A stretch of 64,000 bases of DNA from DASSUW01 sp963789005 (GCA_963789005.1 CAWBIZ010000015.1:682001-746000), one strand, 5' to 3'. Counted from the stretch's first letter, positions 36,326 to 44,033 are shown. Made by a program: numbers and translations. Notes: generated from the sequence alone by a model not told the origin.

Positions 36326-37020
36326 TGAACGCCCCCCCGATCGTGTCCCCGCAGGAATGGCAGGCCGCCCGCGAGGCGCTGCTGGTGAAGGAGAAGGAGC
36401 TGACCCGCGCCCGCGACGCGCTGGCCGCCGAGCGGCGCCGGATGCCGTGGCTGGCCGTGGAGAAGGACTACCGCTTCGAGGGCCCGGACGGAGCGGCGAC
36501 CCTGCTCGACCTGTTCGACGGGCGCCGGCAGCTGATCGTCTACCGCGCGTTCTACGCGCCGGACGTCACCACCTACCCGGCGTCGGGCGGCGCCTACCCG
36601 GAGCGGGCCTGCGGCGGCTGCTCGTTCCTCGCCGACCAGGTCGCGCACCCCGCCCACCTGAACGCGCGCGACACCACGCTCGTCTACGCCTCGCGCGCCC
36701 CCCAGGCCGACATCCAGGGCTTGAAGGAGCGCCACGGATGGGAGCGGATCCCCTGGTACACGATCACCGACGACTTCGACAAGGACTTCGGGGTCGACCA
36801 GTGGCACGGCCACAACGCCTTCATCCGCGACGGCGACCGGGTCTTCCGCACCTACTTCATCGACGCCCGCGGCGACGAGCACCTGGGCACCACCTGGAGC
36901 TTCCTCGACATCACCGCGCTCGGACGCCAGGAGGAGTGGGAGGACTCGCCCGAGGGCTACCCGCAGACCCCGCCCTACCACTGGTGGAACTACCACGACG
37001 CCTACGGCGAGAGCCGATGA
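36325..37020 (+). CDS. DUF899 thioredoxin-family protein
   Basis: 231-residue DUF899 (AAA-associated thioredoxin-like) protein. Typical segments are WLAVEKDYRFEGPDG, RQLIVYRAFYAP, CGGCSFLADQVAHPAHLNARD and the C-terminal WWNYHDAYGE. The CxxC-like CGGC could be redox-active. Start overlaps the ArsR stop (TAATG) and its stop overlaps the next small gene (ATGA). Commonly found with ArsR and SRPBCC genes. Confidence 0.87.
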   Translation: MNAPPIVSPQEWQAAREALLVKEKELTRARDALAAERRRMPWLAVEKDYRFEGPDGAATLLDLFDGRRQLIVYRAFYAPDVTTYPASGGAYPERACGGCSFLADQVAHPAHLNARDTTLVYASRAPQADIQGLKERHGWERIPWYTITDDFDKDFGVDQWHGHNAFIRDGDRVFRTYFIDARGDEHLGTTWSFLDITALGRQEEWEDSPEGYPQTPPYHWWNYHDAYGESR

Positions 37021-37148
37021 TCGCCCACGTCGCCGGCGTCCCGCTCGAGGAGCTCCTGCCGTCGGTCCCCGCGGCCGGCGCGGGGCTGCTGATGGCGCGC
37101 GCCTGGGTGACGGTGCGCCTCAGGCGCCGCATGGACGGCCGGGCGTGA
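37017..37148 (+). CDS. Small 43-residue hypothetical protein
   Basis: Short gene (IAHVAGVPLEELLPSVPAAG, then a helix ending RLRRRMDGRA) fitted exactly between DUF899 and the SRPBCC gene by 4-bp overlaps on both sides. The overlaps and amphipathic single-helix pattern support real translation. Possibly a membrane-associated helper; function unknown. Confidence 0.65.
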   Translation: MIAHVAGVPLEELLPSVPAAGAGLLMARAWVTVRLRRRMDGRA

Positions 37149-37576
37149 GCGCAAGTACGACGCTCCGGATGGAGCGCACCTACCAGGCGCCCGCCCAGGC
37201 GGTCTTCGACGCGTGGACGAGCGAGGAGGTGATCCGGCGCTGGTGGCACGCCGAGCACGACTGGGAGACGACCGTCGCCGAGGTCGACCTGCGCGTGGGC
37301 GGCACGGTGCGGGTCGTGATGCGCGACCCGCACGAGGACGTCGAGTACGGCGGCGGCGGGCAGTACACGGAGATCGACCCACCGAACCGCCTCGCGTTCA
37401 CCTGGCTCTGGGACGGCAACGACACGCGCCAGCTGATCGAGCTCGACTTCGAGGAGGCCGACGGAGCCACCACCGTCCGCTTCACCCACAGCGGCCTGTG
37501 GGACGAGGCGGCGGTCCGCTCGCACGAGGGCGGCTGGGGCAAGGCGTTTGACAACCTCGAACGAACGCTCGCCTAG
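37145..37576 (+). CDS. SRPBCC/AHSA1-domain protein
   Basis: 143-residue START-like protein (MERTYQAPAQAVFDAWTSEE, WWHAEHDWETTVAEVDLRVG, then HSGLWDEAAVRSHEGGWGKA). AHSA1-type SRPBCC proteins bind hydrophobic ligands; in ArsR-linked operons their function is undefined. GTG 37145 overlaps the small gene; the 3' end overlaps the convergent transporter by 4 bp. Confidence 0.87.
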   Translation: MSASTTLRMERTYQAPAQAVFDAWTSEEVIRRWWHAEHDWETTVAEVDLRVGGTVRVVMRDPHEDVEYGGGGQYTEIDPPNRLAFTWLWDGNDTRQLIELDFEEADGATTVRFTHSGLWDEAAVRSHEGGWGKAFDNLERTLA

Positions 37577-38538
37577 CGCGCAAGGAGCGGGCGCCGGCGC
37601 CTGCGACGCGGGACGGCATGCACGGCGATCGCGCCCAGCGCCATGCACGTGACCGCGAGCAGGGAGCCGAGGGAGAGCAGCGGCAGGCCGGTGAGGCCGT
37701 GGCCGATGTTGCAGCCGTGGGCGAGGCTCCCGCCGACGCCCATGAGCAAGCCTCCCACCGCCGCGCGCGCCGCCCGGGCGCCGTCGGGCATCCGCAGCCG
37801 CGGGCGGCCGGCGACCGCGCCGCCGGCGACGACCCCGAGTGCGAGCCAGAGCTGGAACGGGAGCTGGCCGCCGGTGTCGAGCGCCCGGCGGGTGCCCTCG
37901 GCGGCGCCGACGAAGCCGAGGCCGTAGCCGTAGCCGGCGGCGTCGGCGGCGATCCAGGCGCCCGCCGCGACGAGGCCGAGCGCGACGCCCGGGATGAGCC
38001 CGTCGCGGCGCCGCCGCAGGAGCAGGACCAGCGCCGCGACGCCGACGGCGACCGCGAGCGGCTCGTAGTCGACGCCGAGGAGCCCGGTGAGCGCGCGCTC
38101 GCTCGGGCGGCCGGCGTCGTCGAGGTCGGCGATCACCGACTCGCCCGGGCCGCGGATCAGCAGCTCGCCGGCGGCGAAGCCCGCGATCGCGATCCCGAGC
38201 GCCACCGCGCCGCCGCCGGCCTTCCACAGCATCCCGGTGATGCACCCGCCCGCAAGCGCCATCCCGACGCCGAACGTCAGCCCGCCCGCGACCTGCGCGA
38301 CCGGCAGCAGCGGGAGCCCGCCCGCGTCGGCGCTGCGCTCGAGCGGATCGACCCCGACCGCCACCAGCACGGGCAGCAGCAGGAGCTGGAGCGCCACCGC
38401 GAGCCCGAACGCCCGCAGCAGGCGTGGCTTGTGCTCGAGCGCCGCTTGGCGCACCGCGCGGTTGAAGCACAGGCCGCCGCGCGTCATCACCACCCCTGCC
38501 GCCAGGCCGGCGGCCAGCCCGACGAGCGCGTCGCTCAC
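37573..38538 (-). CDS. YeeE/YedE-family sulfur transporter
   Basis: 321-residue polytopic membrane protein of the YeeE/TsuA family (thiosulfate uptake). The three conserved cysteine motifs are present: RGGLCFNRAVRQ, ALAGGCITGMLW and LAHGCNIGHGL. About eight or nine hydrophobic segments. The C-terminus is basic (PRRRRRR). GTG 38538 is preceded by CGGGG. No TusA-like gene is adjacent. Confidence 0.87.
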   Translation of the reverse strand: MSDALVGLAAGLAAGVVMTRGGLCFNRAVRQAALEHKPRLLRAFGLAVALQLLLLPVLVAVGVDPLERSADAGGLPLLPVAQVAGGLTFGVGMALAGGCITGMLWKAGGGAVALGIAIAGFAAGELLIRGPGESVIADLDDAGRPSERALTGLLGVDYEPLAVAVGVAALVLLLRRRRDGLIPGVALGLVAAGAWIAADAAGYGYGLGFVGAAEGTRRALDTGGQLPFQLWLALGVVAGGAVAGRPRLRMPDGARAARAAVGGLLMGVGGSLAHGCNIGHGLTGLPLLSLGSLLAVTCMALGAIAVHAVPRRRRRRPLLAR

Positions 38539-38652
38539 CCCGCGAGTATGACCGGCGGCGCGCCGACGCCGGGCCGCTCGCCGCTCGAGCACGGCCGCGC
38601 AAGATCGCCTGCGGATTCGCACGAGCGAGGCGACCGCCGGTAGCGTGCGCCC

Positions 38653-39159
38653 ATGATCACTCGCAGCACGCTCGCAGCGCTCACCCTCTTCGGCGCGGTC
38701 GCCGCCGTGGCGGTCGCCGCACCGCTCCCCGCCAAGCAGGTCACCAAGGACGGCGTCGGCCAGGTGAAGCGCAACCTGACCCACCAGGAGCTCCGCGAGA
38801 AGGGCCTCGTCGGCCGGCTGCGGCCGGGCTGCGAGCTCGGCGGCGGAGCCACCCGCTCGGCGCGCCTGCTGGCGCCGCTCCGCGGTCAGGTGAACTACAC
38901 GCTCACGAACCCGCGGCTCGCCAAGATCATCATCGTCCGGCGGGGCGCGAAGGCCAAGGGCGTGGGGAGGGGGGACACGATCCCGGAGATCAAGGCCAAG
39001 TTCCCGCACGCGCGCGTCAACAAGCAGACCGAGGACGTCTTCGGTCTCTGGCTCGTGACGGTGCCCAAGCGCGACGGAGGCAAGTTCCAGTTCGCCGTCG
39101 ACGCCGACAGCGAGCGCGTGACGTTGATCGGCGTCCCGATCATCACCTTCTGCGAGTAG
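38653..39159 (+). CDS. Secreted hypothetical protein
   Basis: 168 residues with a signal peptide (RSTLAALTLFGAVAAVAVAAPL) and a mature beta-rich domain (LAKIIIVRRGAKAKGVGRGD, IPEIKAKFPHARVNKQTED, FGLWLVTVPKRDGGKFQFAV). Two cysteines (CELGG and the C-terminal TFCE) could form a disulfide. The family is not recognised. Confidence 0.72.
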   Translation: MITRSTLAALTLFGAVAAVAVAAPLPAKQVTKDGVGQVKRNLTHQELREKGLVGRLRPGCELGGGATRSARLLAPLRGQVNYTLTNPRLAKIIIVRRGAKAKGVGRGDTIPEIKAKFPHARVNKQTEDVFGLWLVTVPKRDGGKFQFAVDADSERVTLIGVPIITFCE

Positions 39160-39193
39160 CCCACACCGCAGCTCGGGTGCTGGCACGCATGCG

Positions 39194-39245
39194 CCTCGGG
39201 AGCGGGGGAGGGAACGTTAAGGCCTCCGCTCCCCGCTCCCCGAGG
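39194..39245. terminator. Long imperfect inverted repeat before GNAT gene
   Basis: CCTCGGGAGCGGGG pairs with CCCCGCTCCCCGAGG (one bulged C) around a 23-nt loop containing AACGTTAA. It lies between the secreted protein and the GNAT gene and could terminate the former or fold in the leader of the latter. Confidence 0.45.
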
Positions 39246-39250
39246 TCGAC

Positions 39251-39760
39251 ATGCCTGCTCCCCACAGGCCCGCCCCGGCTCCAGTCGCGCTCGAGATCCG
39301 CGCGATCACGGCCGACGATTCCGCCCGCGTCGCCGACGCCTTCGCCGGCTTCAGCGACCGCACCCGCTACCTGCGCTTCCTCGGCCCCAAGCCGCGGCTG
39401 TCGGCGGCCGAGCTGCGCTACCTGACCGACGTCGACCACCGCACGCACGTCGCGCTCGCCGCCGTCGACCCCCACGACGGCAGCTTCGTCGGGATCGCCC
39501 GCTACGCCACCGAGCCGGGCGAGACGGAGACCGCCGACGTCGCGGTCGTGGTCGCCGACGCCTGGCACGGCGCCGGCGTCGGCACGCTGCTGATGCGCGA
39601 GCTGGTCGCCCGCGCGGCGGCCAACGGCATCGCCCGCCTCACCGGCACGACGCTGCACGACAACCCGGCCGCACGGGCGCTGCTGCGGCGGGTCGGCTTC
39701 CGCACCGCCTCGATCGGCGGCGGGCTGATCGAGCTCGAGCTGCCGCTTCAGGCCGCGTAG
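39251..39760 (+). CDS. GNAT-family acetyltransferase
   Basis: 169-residue acetyltransferase related to the GNAT domain of Pat-type enzymes (EIRAITADDSARVADAFAGF, GFSDRTRYLRFLGPKPRLS). It has the acetyl-CoA loop GAGVGTLLMRELV and the C-terminal DNPAARALLRRVGF. No cyclic-nucleotide domain is fused. The 3' end overlaps the convergent DUF2277 gene by 13 bp. Confidence 0.85.
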   Translation: MPAPHRPAPAPVALEIRAITADDSARVADAFAGFSDRTRYLRFLGPKPRLSAAELRYLTDVDHRTHVALAAVDPHDGSFVGIARYATEPGETETADVAVVVADAWHGAGVGTLLMRELVARAAANGIARLTGTTLHDNPAARALLRRVGFRTASIGGGLIELELPLQAA

Positions 39761-40017
39761 CGCTGCGCGCTGCGGGCGCGCGCCTTCGCCGCCTCGGCCT
39801 CGCGGTCCTTGGGCGGGGCGGCGCTGACGAGCTCGTCCAGCAGCTGCGCGGTGGCGGCCTCGACCGCCTCGAGCGCGCGGTTGAACGCCGCCTCGTTGGC
39901 CTTGGAGGGCTTCGCCGAGCCGCTGATCTTGCGCACGTACTGCAGCGACGAGGCGTGGATCTCCTCAGGCGTGGCGGGCGGGTCGAAGTTGTGGAGGGTT
40001 CGGATGTTGCGGCACAT
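39748..40017 (-). CDS. DUF2277 protein
   Basis: 89-residue protein beginning MCRNIRTLHNFDPPATPEEI, the DUF2277 signature, followed by ASSLQYVRKISGSAKPSKAN. The family has no known function. It is divergent from the CDF exporter with 34 bp between starts. Confidence 0.87.
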   Translation of the reverse strand: MCRNIRTLHNFDPPATPEEIHASSLQYVRKISGSAKPSKANEAAFNRALEAVEAATAQLLDELVSAAPPKDREAEAAKARARSAQRYAA

Positions 40018-40051
40018 GCCCAACAGCCTACGGGCTGCCAAGGTAGGCGTC

Positions 40052-40966
40052 GTGGGGCACGCGCACGACCACCATCACCACGGCGTCTCCGCCGACGCCG
40101 ACAGCCGCAAGCTGGCGCTCGCGCTCGCGCTGATCACGGGCTTCATGTGCGTCGAGGTGGTCGTGGGCATCGCCGTCGGGTCGCTGGCGCTGCTCTCCGA
40201 CGCCGCGCACATGCTCACCGACGCGGGCGCGCTCGTGCTGTCGCTGGTCGCGATCCGGCTCGCCCGCCGGCCCGCCGCCGGCGCCATGACCTTCGGCCTC
40301 AAGCGCAGCGAGATCCTCGCGGCCGCGATCAACGGGTCGACGCTGCTGGTGCTCGGCCTGCTGATCGTCTTCGAGGGCGTGCGCCGGCTGCTCGATCCGC
40401 CGGCCGTGGAGGGCGCGCCGGTGCTGATCGTGGCCGTCGTCGGCATCGCCGTGAACCTGGCCGCGACCTCGATCCTCGCGCGCGCGAACCGGCAGTCGCT
40501 GAACGTCGAGGGCGCGTTCCAGCACATCCTCACCGACCTCGCCGCGTTCGTGGCCACGGCGATCGCGGGCGCGGTCATCCTGCTCACCGACTTCCGCGAG
40601 GCCGACGGCATCGCGGCGCTGCTCGTCGCCGCGCTGATGCTGCGCGCGGCGTACGGGCTGCTGCGCGACTCCGGTCGCGTCTTCCTCGAGGCCGCCCCGC
40701 GCGGGCTCGACCCGCAGGTCATCGGCATGCGGATGGCGGGGGAGAAGGGCGTCAAGGAGGTCCACGACCTGCACATCTGGGAGGTGACGTCCGGCTTTCC
40801 CGCGCTGTCCGCCCACATCCTCGTCGGCCGCGACAGCGACTGCCACGACGCCCGCCGCGCGCTCGAGCGCCTGCTCCACGACGAGTTCGAGATCGAGCAC
40901 ACCACACTGCAGGTCGACCACGACGGCGGCGACCTGCTGGAGATCGAGGTCAGCCGACCGGGATGA
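40052..40966 (+). CDS. Cation diffusion facilitator (CzcD-like)
   Basis: 304-residue zinc/cobalt/cadmium exporter. His-rich N-terminus (HAHDHHHHG), metal-site motif SDAAHMLTDAG in TM2 and HILTDLAAF in TM5, six membrane segments, and a C-terminal ferredoxin-like domain (VHDLHIWEVTSGFPALSAHI). It exchanges cytoplasmic metal for protons. GTG 40052 is chosen for the His-rich start. 3' end overlaps the convergent PAQR gene by 17 bp. Confidence 0.93.
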   Translation: MGHAHDHHHHGVSADADSRKLALALALITGFMCVEVVVGIAVGSLALLSDAAHMLTDAGALVLSLVAIRLARRPAAGAMTFGLKRSEILAAAINGSTLLVLGLLIVFEGVRRLLDPPAVEGAPVLIVAVVGIAVNLAATSILARANRQSLNVEGAFQHILTDLAAFVATAIAGAVILLTDFREADGIAALLVAALMLRAAYGLLRDSGRVFLEAAPRGLDPQVIGMRMAGEKGVKEVHDLHIWEVTSGFPALSAHILVGRDSDCHDARRALERLLHDEFEIEHTTLQVDHDGGDLLEIEVSRPG

Positions 40967-41594
40967 CCCAGCCGGCCATGGCCACGAAGTGGACCACGGC
41001 GGCGGCGATCACAAGCGCGTGGAAGACCTCGTGGAAGCCGAACACGTGCGGCCACGGGTCGGGCCGCTGGGTGGCGTAGATCGCCGCCCCGGCGGAGTAG
41101 AGCAGGCCGCCGATCCCCAGCAGCAGAAGCGGCGTCAGCGGCAGCCGAGAGACCATCTGCGGGACCGCGATCAGGGCGAACCAGCCGAGCGCCACGTACG
41201 CGATCGCGTGCAGCACGCGCGGCGCCGTGATCCAGGCCACGCTCAGCGCCACGCCGCCGGCTGCGCCCGCCCACACGCCGACGAGCACCACCCAGCGCAG
41301 CGAGCCCTCGAGCACGAGCAGGCACACGGGCGTGTAGCTCGCGGCGATGAAGACGAAGATCGTGCTGTGGTCGATCCGCTGCAGGATCGCCCGCAGGCGC
41401 GGGTCGCCCTTCCAGCGGTGGTAGACCGCGCTGCCGGCGAGCATCAGGCACAGCCCGCCGCCGTACACGAGCGCCGCGCCGCGCGCGATCCCGGTCTCGG
41501 CGAGCACCGCGAGCACGACGGTGGCGGCGAGCGCGAACCAGAAGGCCCACGCGTGCGTGACGCCGCGCAGCAGGGGGACGAGCTCGTCGGTCAT
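40950..41594 (-). CDS. Hemolysin III/PAQR-family membrane protein
   Basis: 214-residue seven-helix protein of the HlyIII/PAQR family. The conserved metal-type residues are seen in GSAVYHRWKG, RIDHSTIFVFIAASYTP and FGFHEVFHALVIAAAVVHFVA (HxxxH). Possibly a zinc-dependent membrane hydrolase or receptor relative. ATG 41594 lies 21 bp from the divergent cupin start, around the dyad GGTATACC (41602-41609). Confidence 0.88.
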   Translation of the reverse strand: MTDELVPLLRGVTHAWAFWFALAATVVLAVLAETGIARGAALVYGGGLCLMLAGSAVYHRWKGDPRLRAILQRIDHSTIFVFIAASYTPVCLLVLEGSLRWVVLVGVWAGAAGGVALSVAWITAPRVLHAIAYVALGWFALIAVPQMVSRLPLTPLLLLGIGGLLYSAGAAIYATQRPDPWPHVFGFHEVFHALVIAAAVVHFVAMAGWVIPVG

Positions 41595-41615
41595 CCCCCT
41601 TGGTATACCCACCGC

Positions 41616-41975
41616 ATGCCGGAGCTGATCGAATCCCCGTCGAGAGTCGAGGCCGCGGGGACCAAGCCGAAGCTGATCGACGAGTACGTCGGCCGCGTGA
41701 ACAGCGCCGAGGAGCGCGTCAGCGTCGCCCACATGCGCTCGCCGGCGGGCTGGCTCGAGCCCGGCCAGCGACCCGAGTTCGACGAGTACACGCTCGTGCT
41801 CGAAGGGCGCGTGCACGTCGAGCACGAAGGTGGCGCGCTCGACGTCAACCCGGGCCAGGCCGTGCTCGTGCGCGGCGGCGAGTGGGTCCGCTACTCGACC
41901 CCCGAGGGAGCCTCCTACGTCGCCGTCTGCCTGCCCGCGTTCTCGCCGGACACGGTGCACCGCGACGAGGACTGA
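41616..41975 (+). CDS. Cupin-domain protein
   Basis: 119-residue single-cupin protein (FDEYTLVLEGRVHVEHEGGA, PGQAVLVRGGEWVRYSTPEG). The usual His metal ligands of motif 1 are replaced (EYTLVLEG), so it may not bind metal. Enzyme, storage or sensor role unclear. Its stop codon TGA overlaps the -35 of the next promoter. Confidence 0.8.
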   Translation: MPELIESPSRVEAAGTKPKLIDEYVGRVNSAEERVSVAHMRSPAGWLEPGQRPEFDEYTLVLEGRVHVEHEGGALDVNPGQAVLVRGGEWVRYSTPEGASYVAVCLPAFSPDTVHRDED

Positions 41976-42000
41976 AGACCCGGCGCGTAGAAGCCGATGA
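41973..42000 (+). promoter_or_regulatory. Candidate sigma-28-type promoter
   Basis: TGAA (41973-41976), 16 bp, GCCGATGA (41993-42000), 7 bp before ATG 42008: the same geometry as pilM and the thioredoxin-like gene. Confidence 0.6.
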
Positions 42001-42007
42001 GGGAGAT

Positions 42008-42679
42008 ATGAGCCTGCCGCCGCCCCCTGAGTCATCCGGGCGCGAACACGTGCTCGAGCTCGAGCGCCCGCGCTCCTGGAGCCGGCGGCGCGCGCTCGAC
42101 CTGCTGCGGCTGAACGCGATCGGCCTCTCGATCACCTTCGACGGTGCGCTGCGCGAGCCGCTGCGGGTGCCGCTCGGCACGCTGCAGCTCGGCCTCGTCG
42201 ACCCCGGCGGCGCCAACGCGAGCGGGATCGTCGGGCGCTTCCCGATCCTCAAGCGCCTGAGCGCGACCGCCGTCGTGCCGCGCGAGGAAGGCATCGAGGG
42301 CTGGCTGTGGACGTCGCTCGGCGGCTCCGCGCTCACCGTCCTCGGCGACCCCGACGAGGCGCCGAACGCCGCGCTGCTGTTCACCAAGCCGCTCGGGGAC
42401 CCGGCCGTCGAGTGCTTCGAGCCGGAGATCGCCCAGGTCATCGCCGCGCGCTCGCCGCTGGGCACGCCCGCGATCTACGGCCTGCTCTTCCGCGTGGTCG
42501 ACACCGGCAAGGCCGAGAGCCTGTTCCGCGCCTTCGGGCTCTTGCGCCCGCTGACCGACCGCGAGGTGCCGCCCACGCTGCGCCGCGCGCTGCCGACGGA
42601 CCGTCCCGCGGACCCGCTGCTGCGGGGCAGCGAGGACGCCCGCGTGGCGACGTCGGTCGCTCCGCCCGGCCTCGGCTAA
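42008..42679 (+). CDS. Unknown protein with pilus-type promoter
   Basis: 223 residues, not recognised. A beta-rich middle (IGLSITFDGALREPLRVPLG, LTVLGDPDEAPNAALLFTKP) and a helical C-terminal part (LGTPAIYGLLFRVVDTGKAE) have no signal peptide or membrane segment. Fold may be PH- or PilZ-like by pattern only; the PilZ RxxxR/DxSxxG motif is not present. Its promoter class places it with the pilus genes. Confidence 0.7.
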   Translation: MSLPPPPESSGREHVLELERPRSWSRRRALDLLRLNAIGLSITFDGALREPLRVPLGTLQLGLVDPGGANASGIVGRFPILKRLSATAVVPREEGIEGWLWTSLGGSALTVLGDPDEAPNAALLFTKPLGDPAVECFEPEIAQVIAARSPLGTPAIYGLLFRVVDTGKAESLFRAFGLLRPLTDREVPPTLRRALPTDRPADPLLRGSEDARVATSVAPPGLG

Positions 42680-42696
42680 GCGCTACCGTGGCCGGC

Positions 42697-42873
42697 GTGA
42701 GCACCGAGCCCGCCGAGCCGCACGACCCCGAGCGCTGCACCGCCTGCCGCGGCAGCGGCAGCGTGATCTCCGGCCTCGGCGGCACGCCGCAGCCCGTGCA
42801 GTGCCCGTGGTGCGAGGGCAGCGGCCGCTTCGTCGCGGGGCACGACGCCCAGGCCGCGCGGCGCCAGAGCTAG
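42697..42873 (+). CDS. Small CxxCxGxG zinc-ribbon-like protein
   Basis: 58 residues with two DnaJ-type cysteine motifs, CTACRGSGSV and CPWCEGSGRF, expected to bind one zinc. GTG 42697 (or in-frame GTG 42688). Possibly a chaperone- or rubredoxin-like accessory protein. It follows the unknown gene by 17 bp and overlaps the convergent gene by 4 bp. Confidence 0.7.
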   Translation: MSTEPAEPHDPERCTACRGSGSVISGLGGTPQPVQCPWCEGSGRFVAGHDAQAARRQS

Positions 42874-43268
42874 CGGACGATCAGCGTCCCGATCTCGCGC
42901 TGCTCGCCCTCGAGCACGATCGCGTACTCGCCCGGGACGTCGCCGTAGACGGTGAAGATCGCGTCGGCCTCGGGGGTGATCGGCTCGATCTCGTCGCGCA
43001 GGCTCACGCTGTCGAGCTCGGTGCCGCCCTCGACGGTCAGCTCGAGCAGGTCGCCCCGCTCGAGGACGACTGGCTTCTGCCTTCCCGTCGTTGTGATGGT
43101 CCGCTGCCGAGCGGGCCCGCCGGCCGCGGTCTCCGGCGCCGACGGGGTGGGCGTGGGCTGCGCGGCGCGCTGGTCGCGAGGCACCGGCTGGCGGGGGGCG
43201 AGGCTCGCCGCGACGGCCGTCAGGCCCATCAGCACGACCACGACGATGACGAAGCGACGGCCGAGCAT
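42870..43268 (-). CDS. Membrane-anchored cupredoxin-like protein
   Basis: 132 residues. An N-terminal anchor (RRFVIVVVVLMGLTAVAASL) and a Pro/Thr/Ala linker lead to a beta domain (KPVVLERGDLLELTVEGGTE, GDVPGEYAIVLEGEQREIGT). Its strand pattern resembles small cupredoxin-like domains, but copper His/Cys ligands are absent. Divergent from the pilin promoter, 45 bp away. Function unknown. Confidence 0.68.
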   Translation of the reverse strand: MLGRRFVIVVVVLMGLTAVAASLAPRQPVPRDQRAAQPTPTPSAPETAAGGPARQRTITTTGRQKPVVLERGDLLELTVEGGTELDSVSLRDEIEPITPEADAIFTVYGDVPGEYAIVLEGEQREIGTLIVR

Positions 43269-43313
43269 CCCACCGAGGGTAGAGGGCACATCGCGGATTC
43301 GTCTAACGAGGGC

Positions 43314-43341
43314 TTAAGGACCCGCGACGGCGAGCCGATAA
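43314..43341 (+). promoter_or_regulatory. Sigma-28-type promoter of the major pilin
   Basis: TTAA (43314-43317), 16 bp, GCCGATAA (43334-43341), a perfect match to the FliA/WhiG -10. A start site about 7 nt downstream places the first nucleotides directly before the riboswitch aptamer. Confidence 0.88.
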
Positions 43342-43354
43342 GGGGAGTGCCAGC

Positions 43355-43437
43355 CAAGGTGTCAAAGGCAAATCACCCGCGAGGGTGAGGCGCAAAGCCA
43401 CGGAGCTCCCAGATGGAGCACGCCGGGTTGCCACCGC
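43355..43437 (+). ncRNA. Cyclic di-GMP-I (GEMM-I) riboswitch
   Basis: The aptamer follows the GEMM-I order. P1 is closed by GGTG (43358) and CACC (43432). Conserved GGCAAA (43367-43372) leads to P2 TCACCC/GGGTGA with a GCGA tetraloop (GNRA). Next is GCAAAGCC (43392-43399), containing the stacking A. P3 GCTCC/GGAGC with an asymmetric receptor-like flank is followed by GGGTTGCC (43425-43432). By alignment with the Vc2 aptamer I place G at the position whose change to A gives cGAMP selectivity, favouring c-di-GMP; that alignment was done by eye. Confidence 0.9.
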
Positions 43438-43490
43438 CAGTGGTGGGACTGGGACCGAGGACCTGGCAAGGAAGTCCACAGGTTCAACGA

Positions 43491-43504
43491 TCCCTCAGGA
43501 GGGA
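43491..43504 (+). promoter_or_regulatory. Hairpin sequestering the pilin ribosome site
   Basis: TCCCT-CAGG-AGGGA (43491-43504) pairs most of the Shine-Dalgarno AGGAGGG, 8 nt before the pilin ATG. Upstream GGGA segments near 43445-43455 could compete for TCCC. This is a plausible expression platform for translational control; inferred, not folded computationally. Confidence 0.5.
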
Positions 43505-43512
43505 CCACCCAC

Positions 43513-43947
43513 ATGCTCCACAAGCTGCGCCAGCGCGCCCAGAGCGAGAAGGGTTTCACCCTGATCGAGCTTCTGGTCGTCATTCTGATCATCGGCATCC
43601 TCGCCGCGATCGCCCTTCCCGCCTTCCTCGGCCAGCGCGCCCGTGCGCAGGACACCGAGGGCAAGACGGCCGTCCGTCAGGCTCAGACCGCCATGGAGAC
43701 GTGGTACACGGACAACCAGAACTACAACGCGACCGAGGCCGACCTCGAGAACATCGAGCAGTCGCTCGCCTCGGGCGCCGGCGCGAGCCTCGTCGTGACG
43801 CCGGGTGCCGACAACTACTCGCTGGTTGTGACGTCCACCGGCACGAACAACACGTTCACGATCGCCAAGGCCGCGTCGGGCGTCGTGACCCGGAGCTGCA
43901 CGCGGCCGAACACCAAGGGCGGCTGCCCGGCCAGCCTCACCTGGTAG
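43513..43947 (+). CDS. pilA: Major type IV pilin
   Basis: 144-residue prepilin. Short basic leader (MLHKLRQRAQSEKG), cleavage G|FTLIELLVV with Glu5, hydrophobic alpha-1 (VILIIGILAAIALPAFLGQR) and a compact globular domain ending in a two-cysteine loop (RSCTRPNTKGGCPASLTW), a likely D-region disulfide. Expression is predicted to need the sigma-28-type promoter and the c-di-GMP riboswitch. A strong terminator follows, separating it from the minor pilins. Confidence 0.95.
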   Translation: MLHKLRQRAQSEKGFTLIELLVVILIIGILAAIALPAFLGQRARAQDTEGKTAVRQAQTAMETWYTDNQNYNATEADLENIEQSLASGAGASLVVTPGADNYSLVVTSTGTNNTFTIAKAASGVVTRSCTRPNTKGGCPASLTW

Positions 43948-43968
43948 GCATCCCGACCAGCCGTTTCG

Positions 43969-44000
43969 CGAAGCGGGCCTCCGGGCCCGCTTCGTCGTTT
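43969..44000 (+). terminator. Strong terminator after pilin
   Basis: Perfect 10-bp stem GAAGCGGGCC/GGCCCGCTTC with TCCG loop, extendable by two pairs, followed by GTCGTTT. It should give a monocistronic pilin transcript. Confidence 0.85.
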
Positions 44001-44033
44001 AACCACCACGCGTCCGACGAATGTCGAGGGCCC

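Noticed and set aside
39217..39244. TTAA-N16-TCCCGAGG before the GNAT gene as another sigma-28-type promoter
   Set aside because: The -10 keeps only CCGA and the segment is part of a long inverted repeat; too weak to count.
43355..43437. Reading the pilin aptamer as a 3',3'-cGAMP (GEMM-Ib) switch
   Set aside because: My alignment places G, not A, at the discriminating position next to GGCAAA; c-di-GMP is preferred, but the alignment by eye is not decisive.
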